From Candidatus Eisenbergiella merdavium (GTDB lineage Bacteria; Bacillota; Clostridia; Lachnospirales; Lachnospiraceae), in the NCBI GenBank assembly GCA_019119595.1, contig DWWS01000016.1, positions 1-64,000 on the forward strand: 64,000 bases of DNA, in the 5' to 3' direction. The notes beneath the pieces were generated by a model that was given only the letters and a program-made list of their open reading frames with translations, did not search any database and was not told the DNA's origin. This document shows positions 1 to 8,457 of this stretch, one piece after another. The stretch's first letter is position 1. Each line of letters opens with the position of its first letter. Position numbers and translations under genes: made by a program.

Positions 1-10
1 CCTTCTGATA

Positions 11-62
11 AATAAGACAGGCAGAAAAAGGATAAACGCGATCTTTCTGTCTGTCTTATTTT
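11..62. terminator. Probable terminator of a gene upstream of the window
   Basis: Inverted repeat with arms at 11-27 and 44-60 (17 positions, one mismatch), A-rich on the left and T-rich on the right, so it could end transcription in either direction. No gene precedes it within the window. Confidence 0.5.
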
Positions 63-227
63 ATCCACATATAAAAAATTTAAATTTCGTCACTTTTCAC
101 AACCGTCAAATATAGGGTGTGAACAGTAACGAGCTTAGTATATTATATGCATTCTGACAACATTTAAAAAGTTGTTCAAAAATGCAAAAATCCTCTTTCT
201 TCCCGAAAGGACATCTGTTGTAGTATC

Positions 228-265
228 TTGACAAAATTATCCTTTCTTTTGTATAGTTTACTATA
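228..265 (+). promoter_or_regulatory. Promoter and operator of the uxuA-TRAP operon
   Basis: A TTGACA -35 box (228-233) and TATAGT -10 box (252-257) are 18 bp apart. The -10 box is the left arm of a perfect palindrome, TATAGT-TT-ACTATA (252-265), which suits a dimeric repressor acting on the promoter. The transcript would carry a ~300-nt leader before uxuA that contains the hairpin array at 356-563. No regulator gene is adjacent. Confidence 0.6.
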
Positions 266-355
266 TAAAATATCATTCAATTTCAAGTCCTGATTCATTC
301 AAAAAGTAAAATATGCATAAAATTTACAGGACAGAAAAGCCTTTGAAAGATGAAA

Positions 356-563
356 TGCCGCCTGTCGGCGGCGGAAAGCGAGGCGGGCGAAGCCCGAGGC
401 TTCGCCCTGGGAATTTGTCCTTCGGCCAAATTCCTATGAATCAAATGCCGCCTTACGGCGGCGGAAAGAGAGGCGGAAGACGGCCGCGCCGTCTTCCTGG
501 AAGAAGCGCTTGCGCGCTTCTTCGCTGAAATCAAGTGCCGCCTGTCGGCGGCAGAAAGAGAGG
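356..563 (+). repeat. Hairpin array with 90-bp period upstream of uxuA
   Basis: A GCCGCC-n4-GGCGGC hairpin followed by a purine-rich GAAAG(A/C)GAGG tract occurs three times, beginning at 358, 448 and 538, exactly 90 bp apart. Between successive copies lie two further hairpins each. In unit 1 they have stems GGGCGAAGCC (loop CGA) and GGAATTTG. In unit 2 they have stems GGAAGACGGC (loop CGC) and GAAGAAGCGC (loop TTGC). The variable stems differ in sequence but occupy the same places and are perfectly paired. The last purine tract is the ribosome binding site of uxuA. The rest of 1-571 shows only the terminator and promoter listed. Confidence 0.75.
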
Positions 564-571
564 TAGTGGAA

Positions 572-1636
572 ATGAAAATGTCGTTTCGATGGTATGGGGA
601 TTCTGATCCGATTTCTCTGGAATACATATCGCAGATTCCGGGAATGCATTCGATCGTATCCGCGGTGTACGACGTGAAGCCGGGAGAGGTATGGCCGGAG
701 GAATCCCTGGCGAAGATGAAGGCGGACTGCGAGGCGCACGGGCTGGTGTTCGATGTGGTGGAGTCCATTCCGGTGTCCGAGGATATCAAGCTGGGAACGG
801 AGAAGAGGGACGCACATCTGGAGGCTTATTGCGAGAACGTGCGCCGCTGCGCGAAATACGGCGTGAAGTGCGTGACCTACAATTTCATGCCGGTCTTTGA
901 CTGGACACGCACTCAGTTGGACAAGAAGGCGGCGGACGGCTCCACCAGTCTTGTCATGTACTGGGAGCAGATGCAGGGGCTTGACCCGCTGAAGGACGAC
1001 ATCCACCTGCCGGGCTGGGATGCCAGCTACAGCCAGGAGGAGGTGCGCGGCCTGATCCAGGCGTATGGCGCGCTGGGAGAGGAAGGCCTGTGGAAGAACA
1101 TCGAGATCTTTCTGAAAAAAGTGATCCCGGTAGCCGAGGAATGCGGTGTGGTCATGGCTCTTCATCCGGACGATCCGCCCTATCCGATTTTTGGCCTGCC
1201 CAGGGTGATCACCTGTGAGGAAAATCTGGACCGCTATCTTTCTATCGTGGATTCTCCCTCCAACGCCCTCTGCCTGTGCACCGGCTCGCTGGGCTGCGCG
1301 AAGTCCAACGACATTCCCGCCATGGTGAGAAAATATTCCGAAATGGGACGCATTGGCTTCATGCACATGAGAAATGTGAAGATCATGGAGGACGGCTCCT
1401 TTGAGGAACGGGCGCATCTGTCCTCCTGTGGATCTCTGGACATGTACGAGATCACGAAGGCTCTGGTGGAAACGGGCTTTGACGGCTATGTGCGGCCGGA
1501 TCACGGGCGCATGATCTGGGGAGAAACGGGCAAGCCGGGCTACGGGCTTTATGACCGGGCGCTGGGAGCGGCTTACCTGAACGGTCTGTTCGAAGCCTGT
1601 GAGAAGGAACTGGAGAACAGGGACTGCCGGAAATGA
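572..1636 (+). CDS. uxuA: Mannonate dehydratase
   Basis: D-mannonate dehydratase, converting D-mannonate to 2-keto-3-deoxygluconate in cytoplasmic hexuronate catabolism. The protein has the UxuA family layout: an N-terminal FRWYG segment, a TIM-barrel body with metal-ligand segments such as ALHPDDPP (about residue 195) and GFMHMRN (about 265), and a C-terminal YVRPDHGRM motif. Its ~354 residues are normal for the family. ATG at 572 is preferred because AGAGAGG (557-563) lies 8 nt upstream; a GTG at 566 is too close to that site. The gene opens an operon with a TRAP transporter, which suggests uptake of glucuronate, galacturonate or an oligomer feeding this step. The leader is an unusual hairpin array. 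Confidence 0.93.
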   Translation: MKMSFRWYGDSDPISLEYISQIPGMHSIVSAVYDVKPGEVWPEESLAKMKADCEAHGLVFDVVESIPVSEDIKLGTEKRDAHLEAYCENVRRCAKYGVKCVTYNFMPVFDWTRTQLDKKAADGSTSLVMYWEQMQGLDPLKDDIHLPGWDASYSQEEVRGLIQAYGALGEEGLWKNIEIFLKKVIPVAEECGVVMALHPDDPPYPIFGLPRVITCEENLDRYLSIVDSPSNALCLCTGSLGCAKSNDIPAMVRKYSEMGRIGFMHMRNVKIMEDGSFEERAHLSSCGSLDMYEITKALVETGFDGYVRPDHGRMIWGETGKPGYGLYDRALGAAYLNGLFEACEKELENRDCRK

Positions 1637-1659
1637 TTTTATGAGGGGAGTAAGGGACT

Positions 1660-2697
1660 ATGAAAGTAAGAAAAAAGATGCGTGCCTGCGCGCTTCTGCT
1701 GGTACTGACTCTGGCGGCCGGACTGATGGCGGGCTGCGGGGCGTCCTCCGGGGACAACAGGCAGATCATCCGGATCGGCCATAACCAGTCAACCAACCAC
1801 CCGACGCATATCGCGCTGCTTGCTTTTGAGGAATTCATCGAAAGCAAACTGGGAGACAAGTATAACGTGGAGGTTTTCCCAAGCGAGCTGCTGGGCTCAC
1901 AGAACGAAATGGTTCAGCTGACGCAGACCGGAGCCATCAATTTCTGCGTGGCCTCCAATTCTCTGCTGGAAACCTTCAGTGAAAACTATACCCTGTTCAA
2001 TCTGCCGTATCTGTTCGCGTCCAGCGAGGCGTATCATGCGTCCATGGACGACGAGAGCATCACGGGCCCGATCTTTGAATCCACCAGGCAGGCCGGCTTT
2101 GAGGCGGTGACCTGGCTGGACGCCGGAACGAGAAATTTCTATACGGTGAACACGCCCATCGAGACGGTCGCCGATCTGAAGGGGCTTAAGATCAGGGTGC
2201 AGCAGTCCCCCACCAACGTGGAAATGATGGACAGGCTGGGCGGCTCCGCCACGCCCATGGGCTTCGGAGAGGTATACACCTCCCTCCAGTCCCACATCAT
2301 CGACGGCGCTGAAAACAATGAAATGGCGCTGACGGACAACGGACACGGCGACGTGTGCAAATATTATTCCTACGACATGCACCAGATGATCCCGGATATC
2401 CTGATCGGAAACAACGATTTCCTGGAAGGACTAAGCAGTGAGGAGCGCGCCATTTTTGACGAGGGCTTTGCGCTGGTGAACCAGGTACAGCGGGAGGAAT
2501 GGGTGGAAGCGGTCGAAAATGCGAAGGACAGAGCCCAGAACGAGCAGGGCGTGACCTTCCTCTATCCGGATACGGAGCCGTTCAAGGAAGCCTGCCTGCC
2601 CATGCATGAACAGATGCTTGGAAATTACCCGGATCTGGTGCCGATCTACGATGCGATCCAGGCATACAACCAGCAGTATCCGGCGGAAGAATCATAA
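1660..2697 (+). CDS. TRAP transporter solute-binding lipoprotein (DctP family)
   Basis: Extracellular substrate-binding component of a tripartite ATP-independent periplasmic-type (TRAP) transporter. The N-terminus is a lipoprotein signal with a hydrophobic stretch and lipobox LMAGC, placing the lipidated Cys at about residue 25. The body is typical of DctP/UehA-type receptors, with FNLPYLF and a central KGLKIRVQQSP segment containing the Arg that usually contacts the substrate carboxylate. Its 345 residues are family-typical. A GAGGGGAG ribosome binding site lies at 1643-1650. It is followed within 15 nt by the small and large permease genes. A uronate or related acid sugar is the likely substrate, inferred from uxuA upstream and the acid preference of TRAP systems. 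Confidence 0.9.
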   Translation: MKVRKKMRACALLLVLTLAAGLMAGCGASSGDNRQIIRIGHNQSTNHPTHIALLAFEEFIESKLGDKYNVEVFPSELLGSQNEMVQLTQTGAINFCVASNSLLETFSENYTLFNLPYLFASSEAYHASMDDESITGPIFESTRQAGFEAVTWLDAGTRNFYTVNTPIETVADLKGLKIRVQQSPTNVEMMDRLGGSATPMGFGEVYTSLQSHIIDGAENNEMALTDNGHGDVCKYYSYDMHQMIPDILIGNNDFLEGLSSEERAIFDEGFALVNQVQREEWVEAVENAKDRAQNEQGVTFLYPDTEPFKEACLPMHEQMLGNYPDLVPIYDAIQAYNQQYPAEES

Positions 2698-2711
2698 GGG
2701 GGGAGCGGGAA

Positions 2712-3200
2712 ATGAAAGCGTTGAGAGAAATTCTGAATAAAATCCTGAACGTGCTTGCAGGCGTCAGCTTTATCGCCATGGTCGCGCTGACCTGCTGGCA
2801 GGTGTTCACCCGTTACGTTCTGCAGAATCCGTCGTCCTGGTCTGAGGAGCTGGTCTCCTACCTGTTCGCCTGGGCCAGCCTTCTGGGAGCGTCCCTCGTT
2901 ACGGGAGAACGCGGTCACATGAACATCCCGATCGTGGTGGAACGCATGGGAAAGACAGCGCAGAAGGGATTTGCCATTTTCGGTGAACTGGTGGCGTTCG
3001 CCTTCTGCGCGATCATCCTGGTTTACGGAGGGATCCAGATCACGAATCTTGCCATGGGACAGATGACGTCCGCGCTGGGCGTCCCGGTGGGAATCTTCTA
3101 TGTGGTGCTCCCTCTGTGCGGTGTGCTGAACATGATCTATACCGTGCTGAATATCGTGGATATCAGCAAAGGGAAGTATGAGGGGAAAAAGGAGGAATAA
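2712..3200 (+). CDS. TRAP transporter small permease (DctQ family)
   Basis: Small membrane subunit of the TRAP transporter. The 162 residues form four predicted hydrophobic helices, at about 10-32, 45-65, 85-110 and 125-147, and include the family-typical RYVLQNPSSWSEELVSYLFAW region (about residues 35-56) between helices 1 and 2. It lies 14 nt after the solute-binding protein gene and 6 nt before the large permease gene, so the three are clearly cotranscribed. DctQ subunits associate with DctM and are needed for transport. The sequence shows no lesion. Confidence 0.9.
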   Translation: MKALREILNKILNVLAGVSFIAMVALTCWQVFTRYVLQNPSSWSEELVSYLFAWASLLGASLVTGERGHMNIPIVVERMGKTAQKGFAIFGELVAFAFCAIILVYGGIQITNLAMGQMTSALGVPVGIFYVVLPLCGVLNMIYTVLNIVDISKGKYEGKKEE

Positions 3201-3206
3201 CGGGCT

Positions 3207-4508
3207 ATGGCAATGCAGTCATTGTTGATCATTATTGTAATTCTGGCAGTTCTTCTGATCATCGGGGTGCCGATTTCCTACGCCATCGGTATTTCCTCTT
3301 TGGTCTGTATCCTGCAGACGGTATCGCTGGACGTTTCCGTTGTAACGGGCGCGCAGCGGATCTTTGTGGGGATGAGTAAATTCAGCCTGACGGCGATCCC
3401 GTTTTTCATCCTGGCGGGCAACCTGATGAACCAGGGCGGAATCGCGAAGCGGCTGGTGGATTTTGTTATGGCGATCCTGGGCAAGCTGCCCGGCGCGCTG
3501 CTGGTGACGAACGTGGGCGCGAACGCTCTGTTCGGCGCCATTTCCGGATCGGCCTCCGCGGCTGCGGCTGCGGTGGGAAGCATGGTGGAAAAGGGAGAAG
3601 AGGAGCAGGGCTATGACAAGGCGCTGTGCGCGGCCACCAACGGCGCGTCCGCACCGGCCGGACTTCTGATCCCGCCATCCAACGCTCTGATCACCTATTC
3701 CCTTGCGGCAGGCGGCACGTCCGTAGCGGCTCTTTTCATGGCCGGATATATCCCCGGCATCCTCTGGGCCATCTGCTGTATGGTGGTTGCCATCCTGATC
3801 GCGAAGAAAAAAGGATATAAGGGACTTCCCGGGAAATTTGACTGGAAAAATTTGGGAGTGTGCACCCTGCGCGCGATCCCGGCCCTGTCTCTGATTGTCG
3901 TGGTCATCGGCGGGATCATCGGCGGCGTCTTCACCGCGACGGAAGGCTCCGCCATCGCCGTGGTTTATGCGCTGATCCTTGGAATATGCTACAAAAACAT
4001 CACCTGGAAATCCTTCTGGAACATCGTGGTGGAGAGCGCGAAGATGAGCGGCATGGTTGTTTTTCTCATCGGCGTATCCAACATTCTCGGCTGGGTCATG
4101 TCCTTCACTCAGATCCCGCAGGCCATTTCCGAGGCGCTGCTGGGCCTGACGCATAATCCGATCATCATCCTGCTGATCATGAACGTGATCCTGCTGATCG
4201 CCGGAACCTTTATGGACGTTACGCCGGCTATCCTGATCTTCACCCCTCTGTTCCTCCCGGTCGTCAAGACCTTTGGAATGGATCCCGTGCAGTTCGGCCT
4301 GATCCTGGTTTATAACCTCTGCATCGGCAACATCACGCCGCCGGTAGGAAATACGCTGTTCGTCTCCATCAAGGTGGGGCGGACCACCCTTTCCAAGGTT
4401 ATGCCGTACATGCTTCAGTATTATATCGCGATCCTGGTGGGCCTGCTGCTGGTTACCTATATTCCGGCCGTTTCCATGTGGCTGCCGCAGATGGCCGGCC
4501 TGACCTGA
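3207..4508 (+). CDS. TRAP transporter large permease (DctM family)
   Basis: Large membrane subunit that carries the translocation path, coupled to the sodium gradient in characterised relatives. The 433 residues are almost entirely hydrophobic, giving about 12 membrane helices. Hallmarks include IPFFILAGNLMNQGGI near residue 65, the GSASAAAAAVGS stretch, LLIPPSNALITYS near 155, and GNITPPVGNTLF near the C-terminus. It ends the uxuA-dctPQM operon and is followed by a hairpin that can act as terminator. Substrate specificity lies in the DctP protein and cannot be read from this subunit. Confidence 0.92.
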   Translation: MAMQSLLIIIVILAVLLIIGVPISYAIGISSLVCILQTVSLDVSVVTGAQRIFVGMSKFSLTAIPFFILAGNLMNQGGIAKRLVDFVMAILGKLPGALLVTNVGANALFGAISGSASAAAAAVGSMVEKGEEEQGYDKALCAATNGASAPAGLLIPPSNALITYSLAAGGTSVAALFMAGYIPGILWAICCMVVAILIAKKKGYKGLPGKFDWKNLGVCTLRAIPALSLIVVVIGGIIGGVFTATEGSAIAVVYALILGICYKNITWKSFWNIVVESAKMSGMVVFLIGVSNILGWVMSFTQIPQAISEALLGLTHNPIIILLIMNVILLIAGTFMDVTPAILIFTPLFLPVVKTFGMDPVQFGLILVYNLCIGNITPPVGNTLFVSIKVGRTTLSKVMPYMLQYYIAILVGLLLVTYIPAVSMWLPQMAGLT

Positions 4509-4561
4509 GCGGAATAAAGAGAAAGCCGCTTCAAAAGACAGCTTTTTAAGCCGGTTTATAT

Positions 4562-4611
4562 GAAAAGACAGTCTTTTTTGCAAAAGTGCATGCGAAAAAG
4601 GCTGTTTTTCC
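4562..4611 (+). terminator. Probable terminator after the TRAP operon
   Basis: A long imperfect hairpin pairs GAAAAGACAG (4562-4571) and the following CTTTTTT with the region ending in GGCTGTTTTTC, around a loop near GTGCATGC. The 3' arm is T-rich. It lies between dctM and the promoter at 4637. Confidence 0.5.
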
Positions 4612-4636
4612 ATTTTCGATGTTTTTTCATTTCCCA

Positions 4637-4665
4637 TTGACAAACGGGCCACAGTTCAGTATAGT
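4637..4665 (+). promoter_or_regulatory. Promoter of the TrmB-like regulator / lysA-like operon
   Basis: A consensus TTGACA (4637-4642) and TATAGT (4660-4665) are separated by 17 bp. The next start codon is at 4770, leaving a leader of about 100 nt. Confidence 0.7.
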
Positions 4666-4769
4666 GTTCCTGTAAAACACTACTAAAGATGCCAAAGCGC
4701 CTGAAAAGGCGCGGTCGGGACAGAGGGCTTTGCGCCGATCAGGCGCAGAACCCGGACAGGGAGGTACAC

Positions 4770-5501
4770 ATGGACGATATGGTTTATGTGGAACGGCTGA
4801 CGGCGTTCGGCCTGACCAGACAGGAGGCTTCCATTTACCTGTGCCTGTACAAAAACGGCACGCTGACGGGCTACGAGGCGGCCAAGCTGACCGGAATTTC
4901 CCGCTCCAACGTATATAACGCGCTGGCGGGCCTTGCGGAGAAGGGCGCGGCCTACCTTCTGGAGGGAAGCAGCAGCCGTTACATGGCGGTTCCGATCGGA
5001 GAGCTGTGCGACAATAAGCTCAGGGCGCTGGCGGAAGCGGGCAGATGGCTGGAGCAGAATATGCCGACGGCGGTTCAGCCTGCCGAGGGCTATATCACCA
5101 TCGTAGGGGAGCAGCAGATTCTGGATAAGATGCACCACATGCTGGAAGAGGCGGGAAAGCGGATCTATCTGGCGGCCTCCTCGGAATGGGTCGCCCGTTT
5201 CGCGCCGGAGCTTTCCCTTCTGCTTGCCAAAAGGATCAAGGTGGTCCTGTTATCGGACAGAGAGCCGGAAGGGCTGAAGGGCGCGGTTTTTTACCGGACA
5301 GAAGGGAAGGCGGAGCAGGTACGCCTGATCGAGGATTCCCGATACGTCCTGACCGGGGAGCTGACCGGGAGCCGTCAGGACATCTGCCTGTATACGGGAC
5401 AGCGGGTGCTGGTGGACGCCCTGAAGGAGGCCATGCGCAACGAAATAAAGCTGATCGAGCTGACAGGAAAGAAAAAGAAGACAAAAGGAGAAGCAGGATG
5501 A
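4770..5501 (+). CDS. TrmB-family transcriptional regulator
   Basis: Predicted sugar- or metabolite-sensing DNA-binding protein of 243 residues. Residues 1-70 form a winged helix of the TrmB type: LTAFGLTRQEASIYLCL is followed by TGYEAAKLTGISRSNVYNAL as recognition region. The remainder resembles the shortened effector domain of bacterial TrmB proteins (regulator domain in the phospholipase D-like fold). ATG at 4770 is chosen because GGGAGG precedes it by 6 nt. Its stop codon overlaps the start of the decarboxylase gene (ATGA at 5498-5501), so translation is coupled and the decarboxylase or its substrate may be what it controls. The ligand is unknown. Confidence 0.8.
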   Translation: MDDMVYVERLTAFGLTRQEASIYLCLYKNGTLTGYEAAKLTGISRSNVYNALAGLAEKGAAYLLEGSSSRYMAVPIGELCDNKLRALAEAGRWLEQNMPTAVQPAEGYITIVGEQQILDKMHHMLEEAGKRIYLAASSEWVARFAPELSLLLAKRIKVVLLSDREPEGLKGAVFYRTEGKAEQVRLIEDSRYVLTGELTGSRQDICLYTGQRVLVDALKEAMRNEIKLIELTGKKKKTKGEAG

Positions 5502-6778
5502 ACCGTAAGATGCCATTTGTGACAAAGGAACAGATTGAAGAAATTGTAAAAAAATATCCCACCCCCTTTCATATCTATGATGAAAAGGGCATCCGGGAAA
5601 ACGCGGAAAGACTGAAGCAGGCCTTTTCCTGGAATCCGGGCTACAAGGAATTTTTCGCGGTGAAGGCCACGCCCAATCCGTTTCTGATCGATATTTTAAG
5701 AGACTACGGCTGCGGCTGCGACTGCTCCTCCAAAACGGAGCTGATGCTGTCGGAGGCCATGGGCGTGAAGGGAGAGGATATCATGTTTTCCTCCAACGAC
5801 ACGCCCGCCGAAGAATTTGCCTATGCGGCCAAAATCGGCGCAACCATCAACCTGGACGATATCACCCATATCGATTTTCTGGAGGGCATCCTGGGAAAGC
5901 TTCCGGAAACCATAAGCTGCCGCTATAATCCGGGCGGCTTGTTCAAGATCAGCAACAGCATCATGGACAATCCCGGAGACGCTAAATACGGCTTCACCAC
6001 GGAGCAGATGTTCGAGGGCTTCCGCATCCTGAAGGAAAAGGGCGTGAAGCACTTCGGCATTCACGCCTTTCTTGCGAGCAATACCGTGACCAACGCCTAT
6101 TATCCCATGCTGGCAAAGGAGCTGTTTGAGCTTGCTGTGGAGCTGAAAAAACAGACCGGAGCGGATATCCGCTTCATCAACCTGTCCGGCGGAATCGGAA
6201 TCCCCTACCGCCCGGATCAGGAGCCCAATGATATCCTTGAGATCGGAGAGGGCGTGCGGCGCGCTTACGAGGAGATTCTGACCCCCGCGGGCATGGGAGA
6301 CGTGGCGATCTACACCGAGCTGGGCCGCTTCATGATGGGCCCCTACGGCCACCTGATCACGAAGGTGATCCATGAAAAGCACACCCACAAAGAGTACCTG
6401 GGCTGCGACGCCTGCGCCGTAAACCTGATGCGCCCCGCCATGTACGGCGCGTACCATCACATCACCGTGCTGGGAAAGGAAAACGTGCCCTGCGACCACA
6501 AATACGACGTGACCGGCTCCCTCTGCGAAAACAACGACAAATTCGCCATTGACCGCATGCTTCCGGAGGTTACGGTGGGAGACTATCTGGCCATCCATGA
6601 CACGGGCGCGCATGGCTTCTCCATGGGCTACAACTACAACGGAAAGCTCCGTTCTGCTGAGATATTGCTAAAGGAAAACGGCGAGGCACAGCTTATCCGC
6701 CGCGCGGAGACGCCGAAGGATTATTTCGCCACCTTCGACTGCTTTGATATTTATCAGAAATTTGACTGGAACGTCTGA
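5498..6778 (+). CDS. Diaminopimelate decarboxylase-like PLP enzyme (LysA/ornithine decarboxylase fold III)
   Basis: Fold-type III PLP decarboxylase of 426 residues. The PLP lysine is Lys56 in FFAVKATPNP. HAFLASN and the glycine-rich LSGGIGIPY loop (about residue 230) follow the LysA pattern, and GSLCENNDKF (about 345) carries the catalytic-type Cys. The usual LysA segment is CESGD; here ESGD is replaced by ENND, and the order of charged residues around it differs, so this may be a divergent clade acting on another amino acid rather than the housekeeping LysA. ATG at 5498 has AAAGGAG 7 nt upstream and overlaps the regulator stop. Lysine synthesis is the default reading; the link to a TrmB regulator is unusual. 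Confidence 0.8.
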   Translation: MNRKMPFVTKEQIEEIVKKYPTPFHIYDEKGIRENAERLKQAFSWNPGYKEFFAVKATPNPFLIDILRDYGCGCDCSSKTELMLSEAMGVKGEDIMFSSNDTPAEEFAYAAKIGATINLDDITHIDFLEGILGKLPETISCRYNPGGLFKISNSIMDNPGDAKYGFTTEQMFEGFRILKEKGVKHFGIHAFLASNTVTNAYYPMLAKELFELAVELKKQTGADIRFINLSGGIGIPYRPDQEPNDILEIGEGVRRAYEEILTPAGMGDVAIYTELGRFMMGPYGHLITKVIHEKHTHKEYLGCDACAVNLMRPAMYGAYHHITVLGKENVPCDHKYDVTGSLCENNDKFAIDRMLPEVTVGDYLAIHDTGAHGFSMGYNYNGKLRSAEILLKENGEAQLIRRAETPKDYFATFDCFDIYQKFDWNV

Positions 6779-6806
6779 GAGAGCGGATCAGCTGTTTTCA
6801 CAGACA

Positions 6807-6848
6807 GACCGGCCGGCTGCTTCTGTTTGGAGCATGCCGGTCGGTTTT
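6807..6848 (+). terminator. Rho-independent terminator after the LysA-like gene
   Basis: Arms GACCGGC (6807-6813) and GCCGGTC (6836-6842) are followed by GGTTTT. It closes the TrmB-lysA operon ahead of the convergent ABC genes. Confidence 0.65.
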
Positions 6849-6915
6849 GCGTTAAGATGGCAGGCGGACGGCATACCTGGTGGAACGGCCATCTGCCGGG
6901 ACGAAGGCCCTGGGT

Positions 6916-7695
6916 TCAGAGGCTTAACGCCCTGTCCACCAGAATAACGGATAACAGGAAAAAGAGTGCGCCGGCTCCCAGATAATAGACCGGATCAAAA
7001 ACGGACCAGAAAACAGCGGGCATGGCCGCAAAGCAGGAAAAGCCGCTGACGAGCCGGTAACAGCTGTTGATCAGAAAATTTGCGGCAAAGAACAGGAGCA
7101 CGGAAAAGCCTGCTCCTTGTCTGGAGTTCTCCAGAATAGTACGCGCAAGGAGTACCGCAAGGAAACCGCTGGTGATGAGCTGAAACCAGAGCAGAAAGCC
7201 TTTTACGAAAATCGGAATCAGCATGCTCCAGTATCCGGAAGAAGGAGACAGAAGATAAAGCAGCGAATTGATCATTTCTTCCGGCGTCTGGAGAGAAACG
7301 GCGGCATCCCAGGTAAGCAGGGCGATGATCAGCAGAAAGAGAAAGCCCACGGCCAGAGACGCGGCGAACAGGACAAACAGATATATCGCCTGCAGTCCTG
7401 CGGCCAGGAGCCTTGCGCCCAGAATCTGCAGGGTGGATCGGGGAACCATCCAGATAAGACGGCTCTGCCCTGTCTTCAGCTCCCGGTTCAGAAGAAGGAT
7501 ACTTTCCACACCGATGAAAAAAGGGCTGACGGCCATGCAAAAAAAGGCCAGAACCATGGGAATGCCTATAATAGCATCGTCCCGGAACAGGATCCATCCC
7601 AATAGGGCTGCCACAGGAAAAAAAGCGGCAGCAGAGGTCAGAACGGTCAAAATTCCTGCCTGTTTTCGGATTTCATATTTGATCAGCTTAATCAT
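6916..7695 (-). CDS. ABC-2 type transporter membrane protein
   Basis: Integral membrane subunit of an ABC exporter, 259 residues with about six hydrophobic helices (around 17-38, 45-68, 98-130, 165-190, 200-220 and 235-255). The N-terminal MIKLIKYEIRKQ is typical of YtrC/D- or bacteriocin-immunity-type ABC-2 permeases. It lies about 65 nt downstream of the ATPase gene in the same orientation, and both follow a GntR regulator of the YtrA subgroup. In Bacillus such gene sets respond to cell-wall-active antibiotics; the same role here is inference from gene order. The transported molecule is unknown. Confidence 0.78.
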   Translation of the reverse strand: MIKLIKYEIRKQAGILTVLTSAAAFFPVAALLGWILFRDDAIIGIPMVLAFFCMAVSPFFIGVESILLLNRELKTGQSRLIWMVPRSTLQILGARLLAAGLQAIYLFVLFAASLAVGFLFLLIIALLTWDAAVSLQTPEEMINSLLYLLSPSSGYWSMLIPIFVKGFLLWFQLITSGFLAVLLARTILENSRQGAGFSVLLFFAANFLINSCYRLVSGFSCFAAMPAVFWSVFDPVYYLGAGALFFLLSVILVDRALSL

Positions 7696-7759
7696 TTTCT
7701 CAATATTCCTCCATTTAAGAAGAAACGCGTTCGCGCCGGCGGCGAGAAGCAGGTTTTGG

Positions 7760-8443
7760 TCAATACAGCTCCCGGTACAGCTCGGCGACGGATTTCCCGC
7801 CCCGTTCCCGTTCTGCCTCCGGGTCTGCGGTGCAGATCAGCCTTCCGTTTTTCAGAAAGAAAACCTGATCCATAAAGCTTTCGACCTCATCCAGCAGGTG
7901 GGTGGAGATAACGAAGGCGTTCGTTTCATCTGCCGTTTCCAGGATCAGGGACACGATCTCCTCCCGCGCTTTATAGTCGATCCCATTCAGCGGTTCATCC
8001 AGCAGATACAGCCGTGCCCTTCGGGAGAGAGCGGCTGCGATACGCAGCTTTGCGTTCATTCCGCTGGAAAGCTTCCGCACCCTTTCCTGCTCCGAAAGCG
8101 CCAGTCTCTGCAGGAGCATCTGGAATCTGTCCCGGTCGAAATCCGGGAAAAAATCCGCATAATACTTTCCCACATCTGAAACCCGCATATAATCATAGAA
8201 AACGGATTCCGCTGGCAGATAGGAGATGAGGGCGCGATCCTGCCAGGACAGGGGATGCCCCTGAAAAAGGAGCCGGCCCCGGGACGGCTTTGTAAGCCCT
8301 GCCGCCATTTTCAGCAGAGTGGTTTTGCCGCCCCCGTTTTCTCCCAGAAGGCCGTAGATCTTTCCGGGTTCCAACGTGAGCGAAAGCCCGGAAATCGCAG
8401 CTTTTCTTCCATAATGCTTGTCAAGCAAGATACATTCCAGCAT
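7760..8443 (-). CDS. ABC transporter ATP-binding protein (YtrB-like)
   Basis: Nucleotide-binding subunit of 227 residues. The Walker A sequence is GENGGGKTT (about residues 35-43), with glycine in place of the usual serine or alanine. The signature is KLSSGMNAKL, the degenerate form common in this ABC-2 group. Walker B is LYLLDEPLNGID, and the switch His lies in VISTHLLDEVESF. ATG at 8443 is chosen because AAAGGAGAA precedes it by 7 nt; a TTG at 8461 would start inside that site. It sits between the GntR regulator and the membrane subunit, forming one operon with them. Confidence 0.85.
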   Translation of the reverse strand: MLECILLDKHYGRKAAISGLSLTLEPGKIYGLLGENGGGKTTLLKMAAGLTKPSRGRLLFQGHPLSWQDRALISYLPAESVFYDYMRVSDVGKYYADFFPDFDRDRFQMLLQRLALSEQERVRKLSSGMNAKLRIAAALSRRARLYLLDEPLNGIDYKAREEIVSLILETADETNAFVISTHLLDEVESFMDQVFFLKNGRLICTADPEAERERGGKSVAELYRELY

Positions 8444-8457
8444 AGCGATTCTCCTTT

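Noticed and set aside
356-565. CRISPR array
   Set aside because: The repeats are regularly spaced at 90 bp, but only three exist, and the intervening segments are themselves hairpins rather than unique spacers; no cas genes are present.
434-1504. Long minus-strand open frame (356 codons) opposite uxuA
   Set aside because: It is the antisense shadow of a high-GC gene; composition is His/Arg-rich with no family resemblance, and no ribosome site is present.
3219-4652. 477-codon minus-strand frame opposite dctM
   Set aside because: Composition (Gln, Asp, His, Arg rich, no hydrophobic or domain pattern) is that of a reverse reading of a membrane protein gene.
4562-4680. Riboswitch before the TrmB gene
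   Set aside because: The structure present is explained by a terminator of the preceding operon, and the promoter follows it.
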